The position numbers were made by a program, and so were the translations under genes. Below are positions 50,209 to 59,948 of a DNA stretch of 64,000 nucleotides, in pieces. The first letter of the stretch is position 1, and every line of letters begins with the position of its first letter. Origin of the DNA: JACDBZ01 sp036262075 (GTDB taxonomy: Bacteria; Chloroflexota; Limnocylindria; QHBO01); assembly GCA_036262075.1 (NCBI GenBank), contig DATAJO010000003.1, positions 1-64,000 of the forward strand, in the 5' to 3' direction. The notes below the pieces were generated by a model. The model had not been told where the DNA came from. It worked only from the letters and a program-made list of their open reading frames with translations, and did no database searches.

Positions 50209-52600
50209 CCCTGCGCCCGGCGCCGCCGTCGACCCGGGGACGCTCCGCGCCCTCGAGTACGGCGCCATCGTCGAGCGGCTGGCCGGGCTGACCGCCTTCG
50301 AGCCGTCGCGCGAGCTCGCGCTGGCCCTCGAGCCCGTCGCCGACGCGGCGCACGTCGCCCTGCTCCAGGACCAGACCGATGAGGCGGCGCGGCTCCTCGC
50401 CGAGCAGGCACAGGCCTCGATCGGCGGCGCGCGCGACGTCCGGGCGGCCCTCGGCCGCGCCCGGCGCGGTGGCCGCCTCACGCCGGAGGAGCTGCTCGAC
50501 ATCGCGGCCACGCTCGAGGCGACGGCCTCGTTCGCGTCGCGCCTCGCCGGATGGCGCGACCCGCACCTCGCGGGCGTCCGGGACGAGCTCGACCCGGCGC
50601 CGGAGCTGTCCGAGCGCATCGCGCGCTCGGTCGACGATGCCGGCGAGATCCTCGACACCGCCTCGCCGGAGCTCGCCACGGTCCGGAAGCGCATGCGCAC
50701 GGCCCAGGACCGCGTACGGGAGCGGCTGAACGCGATGATCCGCTCCACGGCGCTGGCCGGCGTCATCGGCGAGCCGATCGTCACCGTGCGCGCCGGCCGC
50801 TACGTCATCCCGATCCGCGCCGAGGCGAAGGGCCGGCTGAAGGGCATCGTCCACGACCAGAGCGCGTCGGGCGCCACGCTGTTCGTGGAGCCGCTCACCG
50901 TCGTCGAGCTGAACAACACCTGGACCGAGGCCGCGCTCGCCGCCGAGCGCGAGGAGGAGCGGATCCTCGACGAGCTGTCACGCGCCGTCGAGGCGCGCGC
51001 CGAATCGCTGACCGGCAGCCTCGCGGCGCTCGCCCGAGCCGACCTGTGGATCGCCCGGGCCAGGCTGGGCGAGCAGATGGACGCCGTGCGCCCCGCCGTC
51101 GCCGCCGATGCCGTCGAGCTCCTCTCGGCGCGCCATCCGCTCCTCGGCCCGGAGGTCGTGCCGATCGACCTGCGCCTCGGCGACCGATTCGGGTACCGGG
51201 CGCTGGTCGTCACCGGCCCGAACACCGGCGGCAAGACGGTCTCGCTCAAGACCCTCGGCCTCCTGTCGCTCATGCACCAGGCCGGGATGCGCGTCCCCGC
51301 CGCTGCCGGCGCGCGCCTGCCGGTGTTCCGCCGCGTCATGGCCGATATCGGCGACGAGCAGTCGATCGCGCAGTCGCTGTCGACCTTCTCGAGCCACCTG
51401 CGCAACGTCATCCGCTTCGTCGAGGCCGCGGGCCCCGATACCCTCGTCCTGCTCGACGAGGTGGGCGCCGGGACCGATCCGGCGGAGGGATCGGCCCTGG
51501 CCATGGCGATCCTCACCCATCTCCTGGACGCGGGCGCCCACGTGGCCGCCACGACCCACTACGCCGAGCTGAAGACGTTCGCCACCGAGCACCCGGGCGT
51601 GTCGAACGCCGCGGTCGAGTTCGACGTCACGACGCTCCGTCCGACGTACCGTCTGACGATCGGCCTGCCCGGCAAGAGCCAGGCGTTCGCCATCGCCGAG
51701 CGGCTCGGCCTGCCGGGGCCGATCCTCGAGGACGCGCGGAGCCGGATCTCGGCCGAGCACGCGACGATGGAGGAGACGCTCGCCGCCATCGCGCGGGCCG
51801 AGGAGGAGCAGGCGAAGGCGCTCGAGGCGGCGACGAGCGAGCGCCGGGCCGCGGCCGAGGAGCGGGAGCTCGCCCGCAGCGGCGTCGCCCGCGCCCGGCG
51901 CGAGGCGGCCGAGATCCTGGCCGATGCCCGCCGTGCCGCCGATGCGCTCCTCGCCCGCGCCGAGCGCGAGGTCGCCGAGGTTCGCCGCGAGCTCACGCGA
52001 CAGCGCAACCTCGCCTCCGGCGCCCGAACGCGCCCGCATGCCGATGCGCTCGAGGAGCTGGGCCGGCGCACCGCCCGCGCCCGCGAGGAGACGGCGACCT
52101 CACCGGCGGCTGAGGCCGAGCAGGAACCCGAGGCGCAGGCGCCGGTTCCCCGCGTCGGCCTGTGGGCGCGCTCCCGGACGCTCGGCTCGACCGGGCGGAT
52201 CGTCGACATCAGCGGCCGCACCGGCCGCGTGACGCTCGAGACCGAGGGGGCGCGGCTCGTCGTGCCGGCCGACGACGTCGAGGTCGTCCCGGAGCCGATC
52301 CGCGGCCCGAGCCCGCGTGACCTCGAGGCCGAGGAGCTCCGCCGCCGTGCCGCGGCCCGCGTCTCGCCGACGCTCAACCTGCGCGGCGAGCGCGTGGAGG
52401 CGGCGCTCGAGCAGCTCGACGCGTACCTCGACGAGGCGCTCCTCGCGGGGCTCGACAGCGTGACGATCGTCCACGGCTCGGGGACCGGCGCCCTGCGTCG
52501 CGCGATCCGCGAGCGGCTCGCCGAGCATCCCCGCGTGCGCTCGGTGCGCGGCGGGCGACGCGAGGAGGGCGGCGAGGGAGCGACGATCGCCGAGCTCTGA
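50183..52600 (+). CDS. mutS2: Endonuclease MutS2
   Basis: The 805-residue MutS-like ATPase without the mismatch-recognition domain. It shows core and clamp regions, Walker A TGPNTGGKT (about residue 345), Walker B LVLLDEVGAGTDP (about 425), a long coiled coil (about 530-640), a KOW/linker region and a C-terminal Smr nuclease domain (LNLRGER, then VTIVHGSGTGALR). MutS2 acts against recombination or in ribosome rescue, depending on the species. ATG 50183 overlaps the mpg end. MutS2 is rare in Actinobacteria, which favours Chloroflexota. Confidence 0.94.
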   Translation: MTRTSRDADPAPGAAVDPGTLRALEYGAIVERLAGLTAFEPSRELALALEPVADAAHVALLQDQTDEAARLLAEQAQASIGGARDVRAALGRARRGGRLTPEELLDIAATLEATASFASRLAGWRDPHLAGVRDELDPAPELSERIARSVDDAGEILDTASPELATVRKRMRTAQDRVRERLNAMIRSTALAGVIGEPIVTVRAGRYVIPIRAEAKGRLKGIVHDQSASGATLFVEPLTVVELNNTWTEAALAAEREEERILDELSRAVEARAESLTGSLAALARADLWIARARLGEQMDAVRPAVAADAVELLSARHPLLGPEVVPIDLRLGDRFGYRALVVTGPNTGGKTVSLKTLGLLSLMHQAGMRVPAAAGARLPVFRRVMADIGDEQSIAQSLSTFSSHLRNVIRFVEAAGPDTLVLLDEVGAGTDPAEGSALAMAILTHLLDAGAHVAATTHYAELKTFATEHPGVSNAAVEFDVTTLRPTYRLTIGLPGKSQAFAIAERLGLPGPILEDARSRISAEHATMEETLAAIARAEEEQAKALEAATSERRAAAEERELARSGVARARREAAEILADARRAADALLARAEREVAEVRRELTRQRNLASGARTRPHADALEELGRRTARAREETATSPAAEAEQEPEAQAPVPRVGLWARSRTLGSTGRIVDISGRTGRVTLETEGARLVVPADDVEVVPEPIRGPSPRDLEAEELRRRAAARVSPTLNLRGERVEAALEQLDAYLDEALLAGLDSVTIVHGSGTGALRRAIRERLAEHPRVRSVRGGRREEGGEGATIAEL

Positions 52601-52604
52601 ACCC

Positions 52605-55349
52605 CTACGGGCCGGGTGTCGGCGTCGGGGTGGGGAGCGGCGCCACGCTGGCCGGCGGAAGCGTCGGCAGCGGCGTCGGCTCGGGGGTCACCTCCGGCGA
52701 CGGTGTCAGCTCCGGCGTCGGCGATGGCGACGGGGTGGGTGACGGCGACGGCGATGGCGTCGAGGTGGGCACCTCGCCCGGCGTGCACGTCTCGGTCGGC
52801 GCGAGCGGCGCGTCGATCGGTCCGGGATACGGGACGCGGACCGACTGGTTGAGCTCGCTCTCGCGCCCGCGCCACGCCTCGATCCAGGCGACGTTCGCCT
52901 CCTCCCAGGCCGGGTGGTGATCCTCCCAGCCGACGAGATCGAGGTAGACCTCCTCGAGCGGCTCCGGCGGCTGCGGCTCGGCAGACGGATCGGGGCTTCC
53001 GGATGGTGCCGCCGGCTCGAAGTCGCCGCAGCCCTCTTGCCAGATCTTGCCGGTCTCGGCCTCGATCCGCAGCTCGCGGTGGAGCGTGTCCTCGGTCGTG
53101 GGCTGGTTGTCGGTCCGGAACAGCTCGGTGATCGTCGTGCTCGTGTGCTCGCCCGGCAGGAGGCCGCTGATCGCGTCGACGGTGACCTCGGTCACGCCGT
53201 CGGGCCGCGCGAAGTCGTGGACCGGCAGCTCGTTGAGCGCGGCGACCTCGGCCATGTAGTCGTGCCAGATGAACGTCGGTCCATCGGCCGCGAACACGTC
53301 CTGGATGGGGGAGAAGTCGCTGTTGCCGACCCACACGCCGGTCACGATCGCGCCGGTCGGGTCGTCGGGATCGTCCGGGTTGCCGGCGAGGTAGCCGACG
53401 GCCTGGAGGTCGCGGAAGTCGTTCGTCGTGCCCGTCTTCAGCGTTGCCGGGCGGCGGGTGCCGTCCGCGTTGAGCAGCTGGAAGCGGGGTCCCCACAGCG
53501 GGTTCGTGGCGGGATCGGTGTTGTCGGCCAGGATGTCGGTCACGAGATGGGCCGATGCGGCGGAAACGATCTGCTCGGGCTCGGCCGCATCGGTCGCGTG
53601 GTCGTAGATGACGTTGCCGTCGCTGTCCTCGATGCGCTCGATGAGGTACGGCTCGGCGAGCTCTCCACCGTTGGCCAGCCCGCCGTACGCGCCGGCCAGG
53701 TCGAGCATGTGGACGCCGATCGTGCCGAGCGTCAGCGACGGCACCTCGACCTCGCGCTCCTGGCGCGGGTCCCACTCCAGCCCGAGACGCTCGGCGAGGG
53801 ACACGACGTTCGCTGTGCCGATGAGCTGCTGCGCCTTGGCGACCGGGATGTTGAGCGAGTACTTCAGGGCATCGCGCACGCGGACCGGGCCGCGCTCGCG
53901 GCCATCGGCGTTCGGGACGCTGTAGCCGTCGACGATTTCGCCCTCGACGTCCATGAACATCGTCGCCGGCGTGATGACGCCGGACTCGAAGCCGGCCGCG
54001 TACGTGATCGGCTTGAAGGCCGATCCGGACTGCCGGTAGGCCTGGCCGATGACGTCGAAGTTCGGCTGGTGCTGCGGCGTGGCCTCGCCGTAGAAGTTCG
54101 CCGCCCCGACGTAGGCCAGCACGGCGCCGGTGCGGTAGTTGATCGTCACCATGGCCGAGTTGTTGATGTTCCGTCCCTGGAGCTGGCCGATCCACGACAG
54201 GGCCTGCTCGCCGTACTTCTCGACGAGCTCCGCATCGGTCATGCGATCCATGTCGTACGCGACCTGGGCCCATTTCTCGGCCGCCGTCTGGTAGCCCTCG
54301 TAGTCGAGCGTGGTGACGATGCGCAGCCCGTCGCGGTCGAGCGCCTCCTCGCCGTCGAGCAGGTCACCGGCCTCGCGGCGCACCGCGTACACGAAGTGCG
54401 GGGCGAGGTAGCTCGTGTCGCGCGGCGGCGCGAGGACGATCTGCTCGGCGAGCGCCTCCTCGTACTGCTCCTGGGTGATGAAGCCGGCCTCGCGCATCGT
54501 CCGCAGCACGATATTGCGGGTCGTGATCGCCTGGGCCGTCTCGGGCACGACGTAGCGCCTCTCGCCGTCGACCTCCTGCTGGACGGCCTCCGTCGTCGGG
54601 TCGAGCCGGGAGGGCGCGCGCACGAGGCTGGCGAGCATCGCCGCCTCGCTGACGGTGAGCTGGTCCTCGGGCGCATCGGAGGTGATGTCCTTGCCGAAGT
54701 ACGCCCGCGCCGCCGCCCACACGCCGTAGGCGTTGTTCCCGTAGTAGACCTGGTTCAGGTACATCTCGAGGATGCGCTGCTTGCCCTCCTCGCCGGGATG
54801 GCGGTCGTCGAGGCGAAGGGCGAGGATCGCCTCCTTGAACTTCATCTCGACGCGCCGCGAGGGATCGGCGGCGATCTCCGCGTCGATGAGCCGCATGCCG
54901 ATGAGCTGCTGGCAGATCGTGCTGGCGCCGGAGACCGTCGTGCCGGCCTGGATGTTCTGCACGAAGGCCCGCACGATGGCCCGGAAGTCGACGCACGGGT
55001 TGGTCCAGAACGTCCGGTCCTCGGCCGCGACCTGGGCGTCGATCATGACCTGCGGCAGGTCCTCGAAGCTGATCTCGCGGCGGTCCTCGACGGCGAACGT
55101 GGCGAGCTCCTGGTCGTCGGCCGAGACGACGGTCGAGCCCTCGGCCAGGTCGAAGTCCTCGATGGCCGCCACATCGGGCAGGTCGCTCGTGAACGAGAAG
55201 TACACGCTCATGAGGAAGCCGAACAGGCCGATGGCGGCCACGCCGAAGGCACCGAGGATGATGCGCGGCAGGACGGGGGAGCCGGGTCGACGGGGAGGAG
55301 CCCGCCGGGCCGCCCCGCGGGACCGGGGCGGCGGTACGCGTCGGGTCAT
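52605..55349 (-). CDS. Bifunctional class A penicillin-binding protein (PBP1A-like)
   Basis: Peptidoglycan polymerase and cross-linker. The 914-residue protein has a basic N-terminus, one membrane helix (about 30-52), and a GT51 transglycosylase (about 85-260; catalytic Glu in AAEDRTFW, and GASTICQQL). The transpeptidase (about 330-700) has SGSAFKP (nucleophile Ser), YSLNIP and KTGTTND. The tail beyond 790 is rich in Pro/Thr/Ser. Extra cysteines (NPCVDF, STICQQL, EGCGDF) are unusual. A TACCCT box (55359-55364) lies 9 nt before the ATG. The stop is 4 nt from the convergent mutS2 stop. Confidence 0.93.
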   Translation of the reverse strand: MTRRVPPPRSRGAARRAPPRRPGSPVLPRIILGAFGVAAIGLFGFLMSVYFSFTSDLPDVAAIEDFDLAEGSTVVSADDQELATFAVEDRREISFEDLPQVMIDAQVAAEDRTFWTNPCVDFRAIVRAFVQNIQAGTTVSGASTICQQLIGMRLIDAEIAADPSRRVEMKFKEAILALRLDDRHPGEEGKQRILEMYLNQVYYGNNAYGVWAAARAYFGKDITSDAPEDQLTVSEAAMLASLVRAPSRLDPTTEAVQQEVDGERRYVVPETAQAITTRNIVLRTMREAGFITQEQYEEALAEQIVLAPPRDTSYLAPHFVYAVRREAGDLLDGEEALDRDGLRIVTTLDYEGYQTAAEKWAQVAYDMDRMTDAELVEKYGEQALSWIGQLQGRNINNSAMVTINYRTGAVLAYVGAANFYGEATPQHQPNFDVIGQAYRQSGSAFKPITYAAGFESGVITPATMFMDVEGEIVDGYSVPNADGRERGPVRVRDALKYSLNIPVAKAQQLIGTANVVSLAERLGLEWDPRQEREVEVPSLTLGTIGVHMLDLAGAYGGLANGGELAEPYLIERIEDSDGNVIYDHATDAAEPEQIVSAASAHLVTDILADNTDPATNPLWGPRFQLLNADGTRRPATLKTGTTNDFRDLQAVGYLAGNPDDPDDPTGAIVTGVWVGNSDFSPIQDVFAADGPTFIWHDYMAEVAALNELPVHDFARPDGVTEVTVDAISGLLPGEHTSTTITELFRTDNQPTTEDTLHRELRIEAETGKIWQEGCGDFEPAAPSGSPDPSAEPQPPEPLEEVYLDLVGWEDHHPAWEEANVAWIEAWRGRESELNQSVRVPYPGPIDAPLAPTETCTPGEVPTSTPSPSPSPTPSPSPTPELTPSPEVTPEPTPLPTLPPASVAPLPTPTPTPGP

Positions 55350-55358
55350 TCGGGCGGC

Positions 55359-55390
55359 AGGGTAGCACGGACGATCGGGTGCGTTATCCT
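55359..55390. promoter_or_regulatory. Divergent -10 boxes of the penicillin-binding protein and tyrS
   Basis: TACCCT (55359-55364, minus) and TATCCT (55385-55390, plus) lie 9 and 7 nt before their start codons. Confidence 0.55.
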
Positions 55391-55397
55391 CGGCCGC

Positions 55398-56690
55398 ATG
55401 GAGGCCAACGCCCGCACGGCGGTGCTCGACGACCTCGCCTGGCGCCGGATGATCGCCGATCACACCGATCTCGACGCGCTGCGGGCTGCCATGGCCGCCG
55501 GCCCGGTGTCCTACTACATCGGCTTCGACCCGACCGCCCCCAGCCTGCACTTCGGCAATCTCGTCCAGCTCATCACCATGCGCCGGCTCCAGCTGGCCGG
55601 GCACCGCCCGGTCGGCCTCGTGGGCGGGGCGACCGGTCTCGTCGGTGACCCGGGCGGACGCACGAGCGAGCGCGTCCTCAACGAGCGCGAGGTGGTCGCC
55701 GAGTGGGTGGAGCGCATCCGCGCCCAGGTCGCGCGCTACCTGTCGTTCGAGGGCTCGAACGCGGCGATCATCGTCAACAACCTCGACTGGACCGGCGAGC
55801 TGAGCGCGATCGACTGGCTCCGGGACGTCGGGAAGCACTTCAGCGTGAACCGCATGCTGGCCAAGGAGGCGATCGCGGCCCGGATGGAGGCCGGCGGCAT
55901 CAGCTACACCGAGTTCAGCTACCAGATCATGCAGGCGCTCGACTTCCTGGAGCTGTACCGGCGCCATGGCGTCACGCTCCAGCTGGGCGGAAGCGACCAG
56001 TGGGGGAATCTCACGGCCGGTGTCGACCTCATCCGGCGCGTCGAGGGGGTCCAGGCCCACGCGCTGGCGACGCCGCTCATCACGCGCCCGGACGGAGAGA
56101 AGTTCGGCAAGTCGACCGGTTCGACGCTGTGGCTCGACCCGGCGCTGACGGCACCGTTCCAGTTCTACCAGTGGTTCCTCAACACCGACGACACGGTGGT
56201 CGGGACGTACCTGCGGGTGTTCAGCTTCCGCTCGCACGAGGAGATCGAGGCGCTCGAGCAGGCCGTCACGACACGCCCGGAGGCGCGCGAGGCGCAGCGC
56301 GCCCTGGCGGCGGAGGTCACCGAGCTCGTCCACGGAGCCGATGCCGCCCGGCGGGCCGAGCAGGCGTCGGCGGCGCTGTTCGGCGCCGGCGATCTCCGCG
56401 AGCTCGACGCCGGCACGCTCGAGGCCGCGTTCGCCGACCTGCCGCGGGCGCGGCTGTCGGCGCAGGACGGGATGCCGGCGATCCTCGACCTGCTGGTCGA
56501 GACCGGGTTGGCGGAGAGCCGCGGCCAGGCGCGCCGGGTCGTCGGCGAGGGCGGGGCCTACCTGAACAACGAGCGCGTCACGGATCCGCAGGCCGTGCCC
56601 GAGCGCGAGTCACTGCTCGCCGGCCGCTGGCTCCTCCTGCGGCGCGGGAAGCGGACGCTGGCCGTGGCCGAGGTCGAGGGCGGCGGATGA
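55398..56690 (+). CDS. tyrS: Tyrosyl-tRNA synthetase
   Basis: Charges tRNA-Tyr. In 430 residues the class I HIGH motif appears as PSLHFGN and the KMSKS motif as KFGKST; YIGFDPTAPSLHFGN and LQLGGSDQWGN line the tyrosine and ATP sites. A C-terminal S4 RNA-binding domain (about 360-425) ends the protein. This is the TyrRS type 1 layout. The stop overlaps the next ATG (ATGA). Confidence 0.96.
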   Translation: MEANARTAVLDDLAWRRMIADHTDLDALRAAMAAGPVSYYIGFDPTAPSLHFGNLVQLITMRRLQLAGHRPVGLVGGATGLVGDPGGRTSERVLNEREVVAEWVERIRAQVARYLSFEGSNAAIIVNNLDWTGELSAIDWLRDVGKHFSVNRMLAKEAIAARMEAGGISYTEFSYQIMQALDFLELYRRHGVTLQLGGSDQWGNLTAGVDLIRRVEGVQAHALATPLITRPDGEKFGKSTGSTLWLDPALTAPFQFYQWFLNTDDTVVGTYLRVFSFRSHEEIEALEQAVTTRPEAREAQRALAAEVTELVHGADAARRAEQASAALFGAGDLRELDAGTLEAAFADLPRARLSAQDGMPAILDLLVETGLAESRGQARRVVGEGGAYLNNERVTDPQAVPERESLLAGRWLLLRRGKRTLAVAEVEGGG

Positions 56691-56932
56691 AGCTCGCGTT
56701 CGGCGTCGGGGCGCTGGCGGCGGGGCTCGCCGTCGTCGCCCTCGTGGCCGTCGCGATCTGGATCGTGACGCTCGTCACCGGCTCATCGGCCGCGTGGTCG
56801 GCGGCGTCGTGGATCATGCTCGCCGCCGCGGCGCTCGTGGCCGCGGCGACGTACGCCGCCGAACGCTTCGTCCATCGGCGCACCATGGCCCGCATGCGCG
56901 CCATGGGCGAGCCCTGGGCCTACCGCGAATAG
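56687..56932 (+). CDS. Small two-helix membrane protein
   Basis: The 81-residue product has two hydrophobic helices (about residues 5-30 and 38-62) and a basic C-terminal helix (RFVHRRTMARMRAM). Unknown family. It is translationally coupled to tyrS through an ATGA overlap and convergent with the EF-G-like gene. Confidence 0.75.
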   Translation: MKLAFGVGALAAGLAVVALVAVAIWIVTLVTGSSAAWSAASWIMLAAAALVAAATYAAERFVHRRTMARMRAMGEPWAYRE

Positions 56933-56936
56933 TCGG

Positions 56937-59024
56937 CTAGTGGGCGACGCGCTCCGCCGCCGCCCCGTGGCCGTTCTTCGAGGCCTCGGCGACGACCTTC
57001 TCGGCGATCTGGTGCGGCACCTCGGCGTAGTGGTCGAGCTTCCAGCTGAAGCGGCCACGTCCCTGGGTGATCGAGCGCAGCTCGGTGGCGTAGTGGAACA
57101 TCTCGGCCTGCGGGACCTGCGCGCGAAGGTGCTGCATGCCCTCGACCGAATCCATGCCGAGCACGTGGCCGCGCTTGGCGGTGATCTGGCCCATGACGTC
57201 GCCCATGTACTCGTCGGGGACGACGATCTCGACCTCGAGGACCGGCTCGAGCAGCGTCGGTGAGGCGACCTCGAAGGCCCGCTTCAGCGCCTGCGAGGCG
57301 GCGACCTTGAATGCCATCTCGGAGCTGTCGACGGTGTGGTACGAGCCGTCGACGAGCGTGGCCTGGAGGTCGACGACCGGGTAGCCGGCCAGGACGCCCT
57401 CGGACATCGCCTCGCGCAGGCCCTTCTCGACGGCCGGGATGTACTGCTTCGGCACGACGCCACCGACGATCTTGTCCCCGAACTGGAAGCCGGTGCCCAT
57501 CTCGGCCGGGGCGAACTCGATGACGACGTGCCCGTACTGGCCGTGCCCGCCGGTCTGGCGCTTGAACTTGTTGTCGATGCGGGCCGGCTGGCGGATCGTC
57601 TCCCGGTACGGCACGCGCGGCGTGGCGACCTTGACCGCGGCGCCGAACTTCCGCTTCAGCCGATCGACGATGACGTCCACGTGCGCGTCGCCCATGGCGG
57701 TGAGGATGGTCTCGCCGGTGCCCTCCTCGCGATGGATGCGGATCGCCGGCTCCTCCTCCTCGAGCCGATGCAGCGCGGAGCCCAGCTTGTCGAGGTCCGC
57801 CTTCGACTCGGGCTCGATCGCCACCTGGAGGGTGGGCGAGGGGAACGCGAGGCCCTGCAGCTCCACCGCCTGCGACCGATCGGCGACGAGCGTGTCCCCG
57901 GCGTGCGTCGAGGTCAGCTTCGCGACGGCCGCGATGTCACCCGGGCCGACCTTGGCGAGGTTCTCGGTGTCCTTGCCCTGCACCGACAGGAGGTTGCCGA
58001 TGCGCTCCTCCTCGCGGCGGTTGACGTTGTAGACGTGCCCCTGGCCGGACAGGGATCCGGAGACGACGCGGAGGTACGTGAGGCGGCCGACGAACGGGTC
58101 GGCGGTGGCCTTGAACACCTGCGCCACGAACGGCCCGTTCGGGTCGGGCGTGATCTCCTTGCCGTCCGCCGTCCTGCGGCCGCCCACCTCGGCGGGGGAG
58201 GGGATGTGCTTGACGATCATGCTGAGGAGCTCGCGGACGCCGACGTTCTTCGTCGCCGACCCGACGAAGACCGGCACCACCGAGCCCTCGCGCGTGCCCG
58301 TGTGGAGCGCCGCCTCGATCTCCTCGTCGCTGAACGGCTCGCCCTCGAGGTACTTCATCATCAGCTCGTCGCTGGCCTCGGCGGCAGCCTCCACGAGCTG
58401 GTCGTGGCGGGTGTGCTCGATGCCCTCGAGCTCGGGCGGGATCGGGACCTCCTTGGGCGAGCCGCCCTCGTAGACGGTCGCGTGCTCCTCGATGACGTCG
58501 ACGTAGCCCCTGAACGAGTCGGCGGCGCCGATCGGCAGGTAGACGGGCGCGATCTTCGGGCCGAACTTCGCCTTCAGCGCGTCGAGCGTGGCGTCGTAGT
58601 TCGCGTTCTCGCGGTCCATCTTGTTGACGAACACCATCCGCGGCAGCCCGCGCGCGTCGGCCAGCTTCCAGACCTCCTCGGTCCCGACCTCGACGCCGGC
58701 GCTGGCGTCGACCACGACGATCGCCGCGTCCACCGCGGCCAGCGCCTCGGCGACATCGGCCTGGAAGTCGGCGTAGCCGGGCGTGTCGACGATCGTGATC
58801 CGCGTCCCGTCGTGCTCGAGTGACCCGATGGCGAGGTTGATCGACTGCGTCCGCTTGTGCTCGTCGGGGTCCCAGTCGAACGTCGTCGTGCCCGCTTCGA
58901 CGGTCCCCAGGCGTGAGATCGCGCCGGCATCGAAGAGCATCGCCTCGGCGAGGCTCGTCTTGCCGGCGCCACCGTGGGAGATGAGGGCGACGTTCCTGAT
59001 CCTGTCGGGGGTGGTCGGCTTCAT
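56937..59024 (-). CDS. Elongation factor G-like GTPase (FusA2 type)
   Basis: The 695-residue translational GTPase has the five EF-G domains. The P-loop is SHGGAGKTSL, not the AHIDAGKTT of canonical EF-G. The switch region reads HKRTQSINLA rather than RGITI; G3 is DTPGYADF and G4 NKMD. This matches the second EF-G-like lineage found beside canonical fusA in Actinobacteria and Chloroflexota, whose role is poorly defined. GAGGAG lies 5-6 nt before ATG 59024, and a TATAAT box is at 59109-59114. Confidence 0.9.
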   Translation of the reverse strand: MKPTTPDRIRNVALISHGGAGKTSLAEAMLFDAGAISRLGTVEAGTTTFDWDPDEHKRTQSINLAIGSLEHDGTRITIVDTPGYADFQADVAEALAAVDAAIVVVDASAGVEVGTEEVWKLADARGLPRMVFVNKMDRENANYDATLDALKAKFGPKIAPVYLPIGAADSFRGYVDVIEEHATVYEGGSPKEVPIPPELEGIEHTRHDQLVEAAAEASDELMMKYLEGEPFSDEEIEAALHTGTREGSVVPVFVGSATKNVGVRELLSMIVKHIPSPAEVGGRRTADGKEITPDPNGPFVAQVFKATADPFVGRLTYLRVVSGSLSGQGHVYNVNRREEERIGNLLSVQGKDTENLAKVGPGDIAAVAKLTSTHAGDTLVADRSQAVELQGLAFPSPTLQVAIEPESKADLDKLGSALHRLEEEEPAIRIHREEGTGETILTAMGDAHVDVIVDRLKRKFGAAVKVATPRVPYRETIRQPARIDNKFKRQTGGHGQYGHVVIEFAPAEMGTGFQFGDKIVGGVVPKQYIPAVEKGLREAMSEGVLAGYPVVDLQATLVDGSYHTVDSSEMAFKVAASQALKRAFEVASPTLLEPVLEVEIVVPDEYMGDVMGQITAKRGHVLGMDSVEGMQHLRAQVPQAEMFHYATELRSITQGRGRFSWKLDHYAEVPHQIAEKVVAEASKNGHGAAAERVAH

Positions 59025-59108
59025 CGGTGCTCCTCAACGCGTGCGTGCCGGAGTCGCCGAGGCCGAATGCTCCGCCTCGGGCGGTCGGTGGCCAGGAGTG
59101 GGACGGCC

Positions 59109-59127
59109 ATTATAGAAGCGGTAGAAT
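59109..59127. promoter_or_regulatory. Overlapping divergent promoters of the EF-G-like gene and yebC
   Basis: On the minus strand TATAAT (59109-59114) is a perfect -10 for the EF-G-like gene; on the plus strand TAGAAT (59122-59127) serves yebC. The boxes are only 7 nt apart, so the promoters must interfere. No clear -35 is seen for either. Confidence 0.55.
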
Positions 59128-59158
59128 CGGCGGCCGACTCCGAGGGCAGGGAGGTTCC

Positions 59159-59917
59159 ATGTCCGGCCACAGCAAGTGGTCCCAGATCAAGCGACAGAAG
59201 GGCGCGAACGACGCCAAGCGCGGCGCGCTGTTCACGAAGCTGGCCCGCGAGATCATCACCGCCGCCCGCCAGGGGGGCGGCGATCCCGACGCCAACTATC
59301 GCCTGCGCATGGCGATCGAGAAGGCGAAGGCGAACTCGATGCCGGCCGACAACATCAAGCGCGCCATCGAGCGCGCGACCGGCGGTGGAGCCGATGCGGA
59401 GCAGTACGAGGAGATCACGTACGAGGGCATCGGGCCGGGGAGCGTGGCCGTCATCGTCGAGGCCATGACGGACAACCGGAACCGAACGGCGTCGGAAGTG
59501 CGCAGCGTGTTCAACAAGCACGGCGGCAGCCTGTCCACCGTGGCCTGGCAGTTCGAGCAGAAGGGCATCATCACCATCCCGCTCAACGGGCGGGATCCCG
59601 ACGAGGTGACGCTGGCCGCCATCGACGCCGGCGCCTCCGACGTCAGCGCGCCGGACGGCGGCTCGATCGAGGTGACGACGGAGCCGAGCGAGCTCGAGGC
59701 GGTGCGGCGCGCCCTCGCCGATGCCGGCTACGAGGCGGAGTCAGCCGAGCTGTCGATGGAGCCGACGACGACCGTCGAGATCGCCGACGAGAAGACCGCG
59801 AAGTCGGTGCTCCAGTTCGTCGAGCGTCTCGAGGATCTCGACGACGTGCAGAACGTGTACGCGAACTTCGACATCCCGGCCGAGCTCATGGAGCAGCTCG
59901 AGGCCCAGGTCGCCTGA
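59159..59917 (+). CDS. yebC: YebC/PmpR-family transcription or translation regulator
   Basis: The 252-residue protein begins with the family signature MSGHSKWSQIKRQKGANDAKRGALFTKLAREI and has the acidic C-terminal domain expected. YebC proteins bind DNA and, in recent work on the family, help ribosomes through proline stretches. GGAGGTT lies 4-5 nt before the ATG. The gene sits beside an EF-G-like GTPase, which fits a translation role. It is often found near ruvC, as here. Confidence 0.95.
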   Translation: MSGHSKWSQIKRQKGANDAKRGALFTKLAREIITAARQGGGDPDANYRLRMAIEKAKANSMPADNIKRAIERATGGGADAEQYEEITYEGIGPGSVAVIVEAMTDNRNRTASEVRSVFNKHGGSLSTVAWQFEQKGIITIPLNGRDPDEVTLAAIDAGASDVSAPDGGSIEVTTEPSELEAVRRALADAGYEAESAELSMEPTTTVEIADEKTAKSVLQFVERLEDLDDVQNVYANFDIPAELMEQLEAQVA

Positions 59918-59948
59918 CGCCCCTCCGGGGCGCAACGGGGAACGAAGG

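Noticed and set aside
52914..55397. Long plus-strand frame upstream of and in frame with tyrS
   Set aside because: It is antisense to the penicillin-binding protein; tyrS begins at 55398 after its own -10 box.
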